Counted from the first letter of the stretch, positions 27,751 through 36,029 are shown. The stretch is 53,845 nt of DNA from Bacteroidota bacterium (GCA_018335675.1 JAGXRQ010000097.1:1-53845); one strand, 5' to 3'. Translations and numbers: made by a program. Notes: generated by a model from the letters alone, not told the origin.

Positions 27751-28149
27751 TTATACCATCGACAGATTCATAGTTTCTAAATATTTTTTAAACTCATTAT
27801 TAAACTTTAATCTAAAACCTCCCATAATGCAGGCCTTAAACGGACAGTCATCGCATCTGATTCTACATCCTGTTTCAGAATCCAAATCTCCCTCAATGTA
27901 TTTGTAAATCTCAAAGAAGTTTATTTCCTTAGCTTCTCGCTTAAGTACAAAGCCTCCTTTAGGGCCTCTTGTGGAAGAGAGGAGTCCATTTTTAACTAAC
28001 TGTTGAAGCACTTTTGAAATATGATTTTTTGAAAATCCCGTCATTTCAGATATCTGAATTGCATTCAATCCTGTTTCATTTTTAGCAATTAACGCCATTG
28101 AATGTATTGCGATTGTTGCTGCTTCTGATATGTTAAATATTGTACTCAA
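27751..28149 (-). CDS. Rrf2-family iron-sulfur transcriptional regulator
   Basis: Winged-helix regulator of the IscR/NsrR group, 132 residues from the TTG start at 28149. The HTH spans about 28-65 (ISEMTGFSKNHISKVLQQL, then GPKGGFVL). Four cysteines (Cys95, Cys99, Cys102, Cys107 in GCRIRCDDCPFKAC) could hold an Fe-S cluster that senses NO or oxygen. An in-frame TTG at 28176 would add nine residues, but it coincides with the predicted transcription start, so I prefer 28149, which gives the usual MSTIFNISEAATIA beginning. As the first gene of the hcp set it probably controls that set and itself. Confidence 0.88.
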   Translation of the reverse strand: MSTIFNISEAATIAIHSMALIAKNETGLNAIQISEMTGFSKNHISKVLQQLVKNGLLSSTRGPKGGFVLKREAKEINFFEIYKYIEGDLDSETGCRIRCDDCPFKACIMGGFRLKFNNEFKKYLETMNLSMV

Positions 28150-28180
28150 TTGTATAAATGTAATTAGGTATTTCAATACG

Positions 28181-28211
28181 CAAAAGTAATAATAAGTTTT
28201 TAATTAGCAAA
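28181..28211 (-). promoter_or_regulatory. Promoter of the rrf2-hcp gene set
   Basis: TTTG (28208-28211), a 19-bp spacer and TACTTTTG (28181-28188) on the minus strand: a perfect match to the Bacteroidetes primary sigma consensus. The start would be near 28175, about 26 nt before the chosen TTG start codon. Confidence 0.8.
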
Positions 28212-28280
28212 TATTTTTAATAATTATTTTTAATATTTAATTTAGAATATGAAAATCAACGACTTATGTTATGCGAAATT

Positions 28281-28313
28281 GAAGATTTATAAGATTTAAG
28301 ATTTGTAAGATTG
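28281..28313. repeat. Degenerate AAGATTT repeat
   Basis: Four copies of AAGATTT/AAGATTG separated by 7 or 9 bp in the divergent spacer before the thiamine-binding gene. It carries the same core as the AAATCTT array at 36988 on the other strand. Confidence 0.55.
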
Positions 28314-28331
28314 AAGAATGAGATATATTTG
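28302..28331 (+). promoter_or_regulatory. Promoter of the thiamine-binding protein gene
   Basis: TTTG (28302-28305), 18-bp spacer, TATATTTG (28324-28331). The -33 box lies inside the degenerate AAGATTT repeat. The start would be near 28338. Confidence 0.65.
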
Positions 28332-28380
28332 TGGGGAAATAATGAATAACTTTAAACAATTAAACGAATAAACGAAAATT

Positions 28381-28692
28381 ATGTCTGTATTGATGGAATT
28401 TGCAATGTTTCCGACTGATGTTGGAGAGAGCAAGAGTAAATATGTTAGTCGAATTGTTAAAATGATTGATGAATCAGGGTTTAGCTATCAGCTAACACCT
28501 ATGGGAACTATTGTTGAAACTGAGAGTATATCAGAAGTATTGCAATTAGTTGAAAAGTCGTATAGTTTATTAGAGCAAGATTCTTCAAGAGTTTATTGTA
28601 CAATTAAATTAGACATTAGAAAAGGCACTAATAACAGGATGGATAGAAAAATCGAATCAGTTGAGAAATTGATAGGCAGTGTAAAAAAATAG
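28381..28692 (+). CDS. Thiamine-binding protein, MTH1187/YkoF family
   Basis: Small cytosolic protein of 103 residues, the whole length of the MTH1187 (formerly UPF0045) family. It has a ferredoxin-like fold: MEFAMFPTDVGES, a long first helix with SKYVSRIVKMIDESG, the strand YQLTPMGTIVE, and the C-terminal DIRKG strand typical of the family. Relatives bind thiamine or similar ligands in tetramers. It stands alone between divergent promoters and two unknown lipoproteins. No riboswitch was seen upstream. Confidence 0.87.
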   Translation: MSVLMEFAMFPTDVGESKSKYVSRIVKMIDESGFSYQLTPMGTIVETESISEVLQLVEKSYSLLEQDSSRVYCTIKLDIRKGTNNRMDRKIESVEKLIGSVKK

Positions 28693-28834
28693 GAATAATT
28701 CATTATCAGTAAGTTAATTGTTGTATCTTTATTCTTTAACTGAATAAATCAGCTCTGACTTTTATCAGATTGATGGGAAACCTTTAAATATTATAATTAT
28801 GAAACAAAAATGTTTTAACGAAACTCAAGCTATT

Positions 28835-29650
28835 ATGAGGAAATTGATTAGAAAAGCTGTAGTCATATTTATTTCAGCTTTGTTCGTATTTGCAATTGGG
28901 TGTAAAAAGGATAAGCAAGAAAATCCACCTGAATTGCCCCCTGAATCTTCATTTTTAATGGATTTTTCTGATTTTCAGGAAAATGAAGACAAAAGTTTTG
29001 ATATTTTAAATGACTATTCTAATTATCAAAGAGCAGTTGCACATGTTGTTGTGTGGAATTTGGTAATTTCTATTCATCTGGCAATTCCAGTGGCTACTTT
29101 TACTAATTCTTTTAATTACACTCCGGTATATCAACCTGATACTGAATCATGGAAGTGGACTTATGACGTTACTGTAAACAACGGTACTTATACTGCAAAT
29201 TTATACGGGAAAATATTCGATACATATGTAAGATGGGATATGTATGTTAGTAAGACAGGAATAGGTGCATTTACTGATTTTCATTGGTATTTTGGAGAAT
29301 CTAATTTAAACAATACTGGTGGTGAATGGACTTTGCACAAGAATCCAAATGAACCAATTACTTTTGTCGGAATTGTTTGGAATAGAAATATTGAAGAACA
29401 AGTTTTTGATATTACATATACTAATATAGTTCCTGGAGGGGCTGAAAATGGAGGATATATTTCTTATGGCCATACTAATGATACTGATTATAATGCTTTT
29501 TACAATATATACAATAAGGGTCAAGATAATTTAGTAGAGATAAAATGGGATCGGACATCCAAAGACGGCAGAATTAAAGACCCTGCATTTTTTGGGGATG
29601 ATAATTTTAGATGCTGGGATTCAACATTTTTAAATACTGATTGTGAATGA
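28835..29650 (+). CDS. Lipoprotein of unknown function
   Basis: I do not recognise this protein. ATG 28835 is preferred over 28799 because it puts a clean lipoprotein signal at the N-terminus (MRKLIRKAVV to Cys23 in FAIGCKKD). The mature protein (about 249 residues) is rich in Trp, Tyr and beta strands and has a short Pro/Glu linker after the Cys. It has an aspartate- and asparagine-rich C-terminal part. It probably sits in the outer or inner membrane. It precedes another unknown lipoprotein by 33 bp, so the two are likely co-transcribed. Confidence 0.75.
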   Translation: MRKLIRKAVVIFISALFVFAIGCKKDKQENPPELPPESSFLMDFSDFQENEDKSFDILNDYSNYQRAVAHVVVWNLVISIHLAIPVATFTNSFNYTPVYQPDTESWKWTYDVTVNNGTYTANLYGKIFDTYVRWDMYVSKTGIGAFTDFHWYFGESNLNNTGGEWTLHKNPNEPITFVGIVWNRNIEEQVFDITYTNIVPGGAENGGYISYGHTNDTDYNAFYNIYNKGQDNLVEIKWDRTSKDGRIKDPAFFGDDNFRCWDSTFLNTDCE

Positions 29651-29683
29651 TAATTTAATTATTAACCATAATAATTCAAAACT

Positions 29684-30277
29684 ATGAATATTTCAAAAAT
29701 TGTAATTTTAGTTTGTATAGTAATCTTGGCTTCTTGCAGTGGAACCCAAAATAAATCTGAGTCTTTTATTGATCAAGAAATATCTATAAATGACTCTGAA
29801 AAAGCATTTCTAAGCAGCCTTGCCGGTTTATGCGGACAATCATTTTTAGGTAAACAAATTTATTCTAAAGATGGGAGAGATAGCTGGGCTGGTAAGAAGT
29901 TAGTGATGCACGTTACTGTTTGTGAAGAAGATAAAGTTTTTATCCCTTTTCATGTTGATGAAAATAAATCTCGAACTTGGATGTTTCTCGTTGAAGACGG
30001 CAAGTTGCGTTTTCGCCACGACCATCGTCATGAAGATGGTACGCCTGAAGATCTTACTTTATATGGTGGCTTTTCAGATGGAAAAGGATCAGATCTTGTG
30101 CAATGCTTCCCTTGGGATGAATATACTGAAAGTATATTAACAGATGGTAATAAGAGGCAATGGAATGTTTCACTGAATGAAGATTTATCAACTTTTACCT
30201 ATGAGCTCTATGTTAATGAAGAGCTTGTTTTTGCTGCTGAATTTGATTTGACAAAGCCAATAACAGCAGAATTATAG
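29684..30277 (+). CDS. Small lipoprotein of unknown function
   Basis: Lipoprotein of 197 residues with a clear lipobox (Cys19 in VILASCSG). The mature part has conserved-looking stretches (LCGQSFLGKQIYSKDGRDSW, HVTVCEEDKVFIPFHVDE, RHDHRHEDGTPEDLTLYGG, WDEYTESILTDGNKRQWNV) that read as a beta-rich secreted domain; two His-rich turns could bind metal. I know no function for it. Its stop is only 8 bp from the stop of the converging SDR gene, and its terminator appears to lie inside that gene (30328-30357). Confidence 0.78.
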   Translation: MNISKIVILVCIVILASCSGTQNKSESFIDQEISINDSEKAFLSSLAGLCGQSFLGKQIYSKDGRDSWAGKKLVMHVTVCEEDKVFIPFHVDENKSRTWMFLVEDGKLRFRHDHRHEDGTPEDLTLYGGFSDGKGSDLVQCFPWDEYTESILTDGNKRQWNVSLNEDLSTFTYELYVNEELVFAAEFDLTKPITAEL

Positions 30278-30285
30278 GATAAATC

Positions 30286-31047
30286 CTAAAGAGTTATTAG
30301 GTCTAGATAACTGCCACTTTCAAATTTATCTCCGAGCAATACCTCGGAGATTTTTTTGCCTGAAACTTCAGTAGATTCAAGTTTGCCTGTTTCTTTAAAT
30401 TCAACAAATTTTTTCTTGAGCGGAAACTGCTCTTCAGTAGTGGATCTGATTGTTTTTTGCATGTCTGTTTCTATAATACCTGGAGCAAGTGCCATTATTT
30501 TTACAGGGTATTTCTCTCTTTGTTGCTCCATTGCAACACACTTTGTCATCATGTTTAAGCCAGCTTTTCCGCTGCAGTAACTACTCCAGCCAAAATATGG
30601 GTTTACTGCTGCCCCCGAAGAAAGATTAAGTATTCTTTTTTCACATTTGAACGATTTCGACTTTAAAATAAATTCTTTAGTCAGAAGCATTGGAGCTATA
30701 AGGTTTATAGAAATATGTCTTTGGATTTCGTCAGAATCACAAGTTTCAATAGGACCTATTGGATTTAGCACACCCGCATTATTTACAAGTATCAACTTAT
30801 CCAAATTCTTGTCTTTGATCTTCTCGAAAACAACAGTCATAAGTTTGTCAATATCAGGCGTGTATGACAAATCATACTGTATGTAGTCAAGTTGAACTTT
30901 CTTTTTAATTGCTTTTTCTTTAAGTTCTTTATTCTCTGTTCGTGAAATGCAGATTAAATGGTTGCCGGTATTAATTAGGGCATTTGTAATTCCTTCACCA
31001 ATGCCTTTGCTTGCGCCGGTTATTATAATACAGTTAAACTTTGTCAT
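30286..31047 (-). CDS. Short-chain dehydrogenase/reductase, sepiapterin/benzil reductase type
   Basis: Classical SDR of 253 residues with a Rossmann fold. NAD(P) motif TGASKGIG (about 10-17), structural NNAG, catalytic Ser in LNLSSGAA and Tyr-x-x-x-Lys in YCSGKAG, then a PGIIETDMQ loop. The pattern is closest to benzil or sepiapterin reductase-like SDRs (YueD group) and favours NADPH, but the substrate is unknown. It is the last gene of the cphA, DUF4831, SDR run, with 4 bp between it and the DUF4831 gene. Confidence 0.88.
   Translation of the reverse strand: MTKFNCIIITGASKGIGEGITNALINTGNHLICISRTENKELKEKAIKKKVQLDYIQYDLSYTPDIDKLMTVVFEKIKDKNLDKLILVNNAGVLNPIGPIETCDSDEIQRHISINLIAPMLLTKEFILKSKSFKCEKRILNLSSGAAVNPYFGWSSYCSGKAGLNMMTKCVAMEQQREKYPVKIMALAPGIIETDMQKTIRSTTEEQFPLKKKFVEFKETGKLESTEVSGKKISEVLLGDKFESGSYLDLITL
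30328..30357 (+). terminator. Intrinsic terminator inside the opposing SDR gene
   Basis: Perfect 9-bp stem ATCTCCGAG / CTCGGAGAT, 6-nt loop and a T run to 30357. It points in the sense of the upstream plus-strand lipoprotein gene, 51 bp past that gene's stop, and lies entirely in the 3' part of the SDR coding sequence. Confidence 0.85.
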
Positions 31048-31051
31048 TTGA

Positions 31052-32200
31052 TTATTGTATTTGATTAATTGAACGAATAGCGCCGGTTTCAGGGTAGAAA
31101 ATAATTTCGAAATTACCTGATGGTAATCTTTTTGTATAGCCGAATTGACTTATTAAGAACTTATTTTCAGTAATTACTTGATTACCATGCAATAATCTAA
31201 TTTCACATTCTTCAGGAGTTCTATATACAATACCGTTCTGAGTATTACTATTATTAATATGATGCTCAATTTTATTGTTTCTCAATATTTCAATACTGAT
31301 TGGCTTGCCATTCTTTGAGCTTTTACCAATAACTCCCGCATTTTCAGAGAATTTGCATAGTTCAAAAGGTAGACTTTCTTTCTCTGAGGGGATATATTCA
31401 AATTTGTATTTGATTATGCTTATTGTTGTAATGCCGGTAAATAATTCCAGAAATCTCTGTTCAATAATATTCAACTCGTCGTTCATAAACTTTATTGTTT
31501 CTTTAGAATATGGAATTTCAGAAAATCCACTTATAAGTGCATATCTCTTATCTCTTATATTAAAAATCTTTTCTGCAACCTCTTTTGCTCTTGCTTCAGA
31601 CGACTTTTCAACAAATGATTTTGATAATCTTCTTCTTTGAATTACCAAAGAATCAATTAATACTTCTTCATATATTGTGTCAATTTTTTCAACCATTTTA
31701 TTATCAAGAAAATAAAAGAAACTGCCCTTTTTTAGTTTTTCATCAATTTTTATTGATTCGGTTCTTGAATTGTTGTCTTCAGATATTCGGGAAATAAAGT
31801 TTACACTTTTTAGTAATCCCTCTTCTGTATAATCTAATGACAAATTTGAATACTTCTTTTTAGGGTTGTAGTTTATAAAATAGATATGATCTTTATCCGG
31901 TTTGGCACTTGTGCTGGTCTTTATTTTTCCAATGCTGTAATGAGAGAAAGGGTCAGTTTCAACTTCTTCAAGGCTTAAATATTTATCAGCGTATTTAGCA
32001 AATGGGCCTGGTTCAAAATCAGTCTTAATTACTGTGATTTCTACATTTACAATAGTTTGTGGCAGGGCATAGTAAAACCCCTGAGCTGTTTTTTGGCTTT
32101 CTATATCATTAATATGTGAAACTGTTATAAATGTGTTTTTGGAACACGATATTATCATAACTGATAATACTGCCATAAGAAGTTTAAAAAATTTTGTCAT
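31052..32200 (-). CDS. DUF4831-family lipoprotein
   Basis: Exported lipoprotein of about 382 residues. ATG 32200 is chosen because it opens a proper signal (MTKFFKLLMAVLSVMIISC, Cys19); an in-frame start at 32257 would overlap cphA and add a non-signal leader. The sequence matches the DUF4831 family of Bacteroidetes in length and layout: the N-terminal GFYYALPQTIVNVEITV, the middle FFYFLDNK section and a beta-rich C-terminus. The function is unknown. It lies 53 bp downstream of cphA and 4 bp upstream of the SDR gene, probably one operon, although no link to cyanophycin is known. Confidence 0.82.
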   Translation of the reverse strand: MTKFFKLLMAVLSVMIISCSKNTFITVSHINDIESQKTAQGFYYALPQTIVNVEITVIKTDFEPGPFAKYADKYLSLEEVETDPFSHYSIGKIKTSTSAKPDKDHIYFINYNPKKKYSNLSLDYTEEGLLKSVNFISRISEDNNSRTESIKIDEKLKKGSFFYFLDNKMVEKIDTIYEEVLIDSLVIQRRRLSKSFVEKSSEARAKEVAEKIFNIRDKRYALISGFSEIPYSKETIKFMNDELNIIEQRFLELFTGITTISIIKYKFEYIPSEKESLPFELCKFSENAGVIGKSSKNGKPISIEILRNNKIEHHINNSNTQNGIVYRTPEECEIRLLHGNQVITENKFLISQFGYTKRLPSGNFEIIFYPETGAIRSINQIQ

Positions 32201-32253
32201 AATGAGAAGGTATTGTTTACAAAGTCTTAAACGAATTTTAATAATTTTTGTTA

Positions 32254-34938
32254 TCATTCATGGATTGAATTAAGAACAACGGGAAAATGAGTTTGATAGT
32301 TTTGTCTGGCTAATTCCCAAACAGATTCTTTATTAATGATGGATACAATATTTTCTGCTACAATGTGGGTTTTAATCTCATTCACAAGCATACTGCTGTT
32401 GAAAACTTTTAAACTCTCACTATTCTGAGTAGTTAAAATATCGGTAAGACCTATTATATGATTTTCTTCGGAATTTATTGAGTTATATGTTTTAGATATT
32501 GTTTTATTTTGATTTTCTACAACATAAATTAAATCAGCAAACTCGGCGATATTAGCTGCATATAACTTAAATTCTTCCTCCGTTTTAAATTCAGAAACAA
32601 AAATAAAAGCGGCAACTCCTTTCCCTTTGATTGAACAAAGTTTTTTAATCTCATCAAAAGCCTTTTTGTTTTTTGGATTGTCATAAAGTACTTCAAGCTC
32701 CTGATGTTTTAAAAAATTCATCCTACCAGGCAAATTGTGGGGCAGGGGAGAGAATGATTTCAGATAATGTCCAATTTTCTCAGGTGCTACTCCCAACGCT
32801 GTTAAAGCGCAACATGCAGCTAGAATTGAGTCTAAAAAGAGATCAGTAGTATTGTTGAATGTGAGAGGAACTTCTTTTAAATCAGCAATCATTGCTCGGG
32901 AGCTTCTGTTATGAATGAAAATCTTTTCTTCTTTTACGAAAGCACCCATACCTCCCTTGGTCATATGATTAGTAAGCTCTTTGTTTGCAGGGTTTTTGCT
33001 GAATAGAGCCGGCTTACTATAAAGTCTGTTCATAGCTTCCAATATAAATGGATTATCAGCATTCAAGACAGAAAAACCGGATTCATATACCTCTTCTGTT
33101 ACAACAGATTTTGCGTATGCCAGATCCTCCAACAGCCAAATATCATCCTGATGAAGGTGATTATCAAATAGATTAAGAAATATTCCAACATCAGCAAACT
33201 GGTATCCCAAGCCATCTTTTAAAATTCCTTCAACCGATGTTTCCAGAATAGCGCAATCAATAGAAGTATCACCAAGTAATGCCGGCACATCTTCGGGATA
33301 AGTCATGTTCCCAGAGATAACTTTTCGTCCTGCTGCAAAAAGCCCGTCAGAGCATGCAAGCCCGGTTTGAAATCCTTCTTTTTCCAGAGCAAAATTGATT
33401 AGATATGCACATACACTTTTACCAGCAGAGCCTGTAATTGAAATTAATGGCACATGCGACCTTGACTCTTTAGGAAACAACATATCCAGCATTGGGATTG
33501 CAGGATTTATCGGATTTCCAGCTGCAGGATTTACGTGCATCCTGAAATCTGGTCCTGCATTAACTTCAAGTATTACTCCTCCGGTTTTTGTAATAGGAAT
33601 TTCAATGCTTTCAGCAACTATAGTTACTCCGGCAACATTCAAACCACTAACGTTGGCAGCTCTTTCGGCAAGAAAACGATTTTCCGGATGAACTTTTTCT
33701 GTTACATCCTCAGTAAAAGCACCAAAAGCCGGATTACAAGTAGACTCAAGTCTTATTTCTAAACCTTGCTCAATTATAGAATCCAGTTTCAAGCCTTTTA
33801 AAGAAAGATTCTTTTCAGTCTGTTCATCGGTAATAACATAAGAAAGTTTACCCTTATCACCCGGTTCTCTTCCCTGCATTGAATTTATATTGTTAACCAG
33901 TTCTAACACGGTTTTATTTCCATTGCCAATTATTACAGGAGGAGTAAGTTTTGTTGCGGCAATCATTTTGCCATTAATTATAAGTAATCTGTATGTGTTG
34001 CCAGGAATATGTCTTTGAATAAGGACAGGCTTTTCCTCCTTAATGCAATGTGAAAATGCTTGTAAAAATGAAGATTCATCATTAATGTCTAGAAATACAT
34101 TTTCACCTCTGCTGCCTTGGGCCGGCTTTATTACTGCTTTATCGTTCAGATTTACAAAGAACTCTTTTGCTTCTTCATAATTTATGGTTTTCAATGTTTC
34201 CGGTATAGGCAGACCTGCATCTCTTAGAGTAAGAGTAGTAAGGTATTTGTTGGTTGCATTTTCAACTCCAATGAAATTAGTATCAGATGTAATTGTTGCT
34301 CTTATTCTTTTTTGATATTTTCCGGTACCTAACTGAATGAGATTATGCTGATCTAACCTAATTATGGGGATGTTTCTTTTTAGAGCTTCATCCACAATAG
34401 TCTGTGTACTTGGACCCAGCAGTCTTTCTTCACGAATATTTATCAACTCATTTACAATAGGGTTAACATCAAATTCCTGTTTCATGAGCAAAGCATTTAT
34501 GAGGTTTACGGCAGCTTTTGCAGCATATATACCAGCTTTGTCATCAATAAAACGAAATATTATATTATAAACACCTTGAGTGAGTGTACTTCTAGTTTTT
34601 CCATACCCCGCTTGCATTCCGGCTAAAGATTGTAATTCTATGGCAACATGCTCAATAACATGACCCATAAGAGTTCCTTGTCTTACTCTGAAAAAGAAAC
34701 CTCCGGGCTTTCCTTCAGAGCAATGATGTTCGTACAAAGTTGGAAGAGTTGATTCAAGCCTATCATAGAATCCATCAATTTCATTGGAAAAAACTTCGTC
34801 GTACTCCCCAAGACTAAGTCTGGTTAGAATTACAGGTCCTGCACTGAAATAATTTGCGCCCCTAAGAACTTTTATAAGTTCTACTTTTAATGGACCTTCG
34901 TTTATCTTATAGTCTTTAGCAAGATCAGTTTTTTCCAT
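32254..34938 (-). CDS. cphA: Cyanophycin synthetase
   Basis: CphA polymerises Asp and Arg into cyanophycin in two ATP-dependent steps. From ATG 34938 the protein has 894 residues, the size of full-length CphA1. An N-terminal region (1-165) is followed by an ATP-grasp domain (about 200-490) with LGPSTQTIV, GTGKYQKRIRAT and the loop KPAQGSRGEN, then a Mur-ligase-like domain (about 495-894) with the P-loop GSAGKS (503-508). The Mur part is unusual: the family TGTNGKT is replaced by GSAGKS, and DYAHNP, normally well conserved, reads YDNPKN (752-757). The first ligase looks intact; the second may be altered. PepE is encoded just upstream on the same strand. A start at 34965 is less likely. Confidence 0.92.
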   Translation of the reverse strand: MEKTDLAKDYKINEGPLKVELIKVLRGANYFSAGPVILTRLSLGEYDEVFSNEIDGFYDRLESTLPTLYEHHCSEGKPGGFFFRVRQGTLMGHVIEHVAIELQSLAGMQAGYGKTRSTLTQGVYNIIFRFIDDKAGIYAAKAAVNLINALLMKQEFDVNPIVNELINIREERLLGPSTQTIVDEALKRNIPIIRLDQHNLIQLGTGKYQKRIRATITSDTNFIGVENATNKYLTTLTLRDAGLPIPETLKTINYEEAKEFFVNLNDKAVIKPAQGSRGENVFLDINDESSFLQAFSHCIKEEKPVLIQRHIPGNTYRLLIINGKMIAATKLTPPVIIGNGNKTVLELVNNINSMQGREPGDKGKLSYVITDEQTEKNLSLKGLKLDSIIEQGLEIRLESTCNPAFGAFTEDVTEKVHPENRFLAERAANVSGLNVAGVTIVAESIEIPITKTGGVILEVNAGPDFRMHVNPAAGNPINPAIPMLDMLFPKESRSHVPLISITGSAGKSVCAYLINFALEKEGFQTGLACSDGLFAAGRKVISGNMTYPEDVPALLGDTSIDCAILETSVEGILKDGLGYQFADVGIFLNLFDNHLHQDDIWLLEDLAYAKSVVTEEVYESGFSVLNADNPFILEAMNRLYSKPALFSKNPANKELTNHMTKGGMGAFVKEEKIFIHNRSSRAMIADLKEVPLTFNNTTDLFLDSILAACCALTALGVAPEKIGHYLKSFSPLPHNLPGRMNFLKHQELEVLYDNPKNKKAFDEIKKLCSIKGKGVAAFIFVSEFKTEEEFKLYAANIAEFADLIYVVENQNKTISKTYNSINSEENHIIGLTDILTTQNSESLKVFNSSMLVNEIKTHIVAENIVSIINKESVWELARQNYQTHFPVVLNSIHE

Positions 34939-34962
34939 AATGTAAATCTTCAACTGTGTATG

Positions 34963-34970
34963 CAAATATA
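34963..34970 (-). promoter_or_regulatory. Possible -7 box for cphA
   Basis: TATATTTG on the minus strand, 25 bp before the cphA start, fits TAnnTTTG and would give a short leader. No -33 box is seen at 18-19 bp. Confidence 0.4.
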
Positions 34971-35005
34971 CTCAGTATGCAGATATGTGTTATGATAAAT
35001 TGAAA

Positions 35006-35054
35006 GAAAGTCGGCAGTCGAAAGTCGAAAGTCGAAAGTCGGAAGTCGGAAGTC
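35006..35054. repeat. Tandem heptamer array, GAAAGTC
   Basis: Seven exact 7-bp units: GAAAGTC, GGCAGTC, three more GAAAGTC, then two GGAAGTC. It lies in the 225-bp spacer between pepE and cphA. Confidence 0.95.
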
Positions 35055-35163
35055 ACTAGTGTCAATCTGCACAATCCTTACATGCGAATTATAGGTGCGT
35101 TAGTAGCGAAATATCAATAGAAATGAAAGCCCGGATAAACCAAGAGGTGCAGAGCACCGAAAC

Positions 35164-35877
35164 TTACTTCAGTAAAAAGTCCAAATTCGCTGTTTCGTCG
35201 TATTCAACAGATGGAACATCTTTCTTAATAACCTTGATTTTCTTTGGGCCTTGCAGTCTTACACTTTTGCCTTCTATTCTTAACATTGTGCCTTCAGGAA
35301 GACCTACCACCGTAATGTCAGGATTCACCACAAGGAACTCTCTTAGTCTTTGCTCTCTGGTTTCACCTGCATGGTTGGGAAGTGTTGCTTCAGTATAATG
35401 AGGATTTATCTGGAAAGGAATTACACCCAAAACATTGAAGCTTTTTGGCTGTATAACGGGCATATCGTTGGTGGTTTTTAAAGATGGGCACGCCACATTA
35501 CTTCCTGCACTCCAGCCGATAAAAGGCGTGCCTTCGTTAATCTTTTTTCTCAAAGGCTCAATTAGATTGTTTTCGTGTAACATATGCACCAAATGAAAAG
35601 TATTACCACCGCCAACAACAATGCATTTTGCCTGTTCAACTGCCTTAGTAGGATTTTCAGCTTTATGAATAGATTTAACTGTGTATCCTAATTCAGTGAA
35701 AACATCACTTACTTTCTGAGTGTATTCATCGTAAGTGACTGTAACACCTGCATATGGGATAAATAATACATCCATTGGATTACCTCCAAGAAAATCCTTA
35801 ATATATGGTTTGGTATATGTCAGATAGGGTTCCCCAAAGTTTGTCGAATTGCTAATTAATAATAGTCTCTTTTCCAT
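35164..35877 (-). CDS. pepE: Dipeptidase E (peptidase S51)
   Basis: Cytosolic Asp-specific dipeptidase of 237 residues, hydrolysing alpha-Asp-X dipeptides. Ser123 in GWSAGSN, Asp138 in TTNDMPV and His160 in INPHYTEA match the Salmonella PepE triad (Ser120, Asp135, His157) with a constant offset of three. There is no signal peptide. It stands 225 bp upstream of cphA on the same strand, separated by a heptamer array. It lacks the DQHF signature of true cyanophycinases. If cyanophycin fragments reach the cytosol their beta-Asp-Arg bond would need an isoaspartyl dipeptidase, so PepE is at best part of the pathway. Confidence 0.93.
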   Translation of the reverse strand: MEKRLLLISNSTNFGEPYLTYTKPYIKDFLGGNPMDVLFIPYAGVTVTYDEYTQKVSDVFTELGYTVKSIHKAENPTKAVEQAKCIVVGGGNTFHLVHMLHENNLIEPLRKKINEGTPFIGWSAGSNVACPSLKTTNDMPVIQPKSFNVLGVIPFQINPHYTEATLPNHAGETREQRLREFLVVNPDITVVGLPEGTMLRIEGKSVRLQGPKKIKVIKKDVPSVEYDETANLDFLLK

Positions 35878-35946
35878 AATTATTTTGTTTTTATGTTTGT
35901 AATTAATATTTCGAGGTTATAAAAACGAAAATACAACTTTATAAAC

Positions 35947-35954
35947 CAAAGCTA
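35947..35954 (-). promoter_or_regulatory. Possible -7 box for pepE
   Basis: TAGCTTTG on the minus strand, 70 bp upstream of pepE, fits TAnnTTTG. A -33 partner is not clear. Confidence 0.3.
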
Positions 35955-35977
35955 AGGTTAATTTACAAATTTTAACG

Positions 35978-36008
35978 TTTGTTGAATTTAATAATTAGTA
36001 TAATTTTG
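35978..36008 (+). promoter_or_regulatory. Promoter of the GroES-like gene
   Basis: TTTG (35978-35981), exact 19-bp spacer, TAATTTTG (36001-36008). Predicted start near 36015, giving a leader of only about 15 nt. Confidence 0.8.
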
Positions 36009-36029
36009 CCTGAATAAAACATAAAAGTG

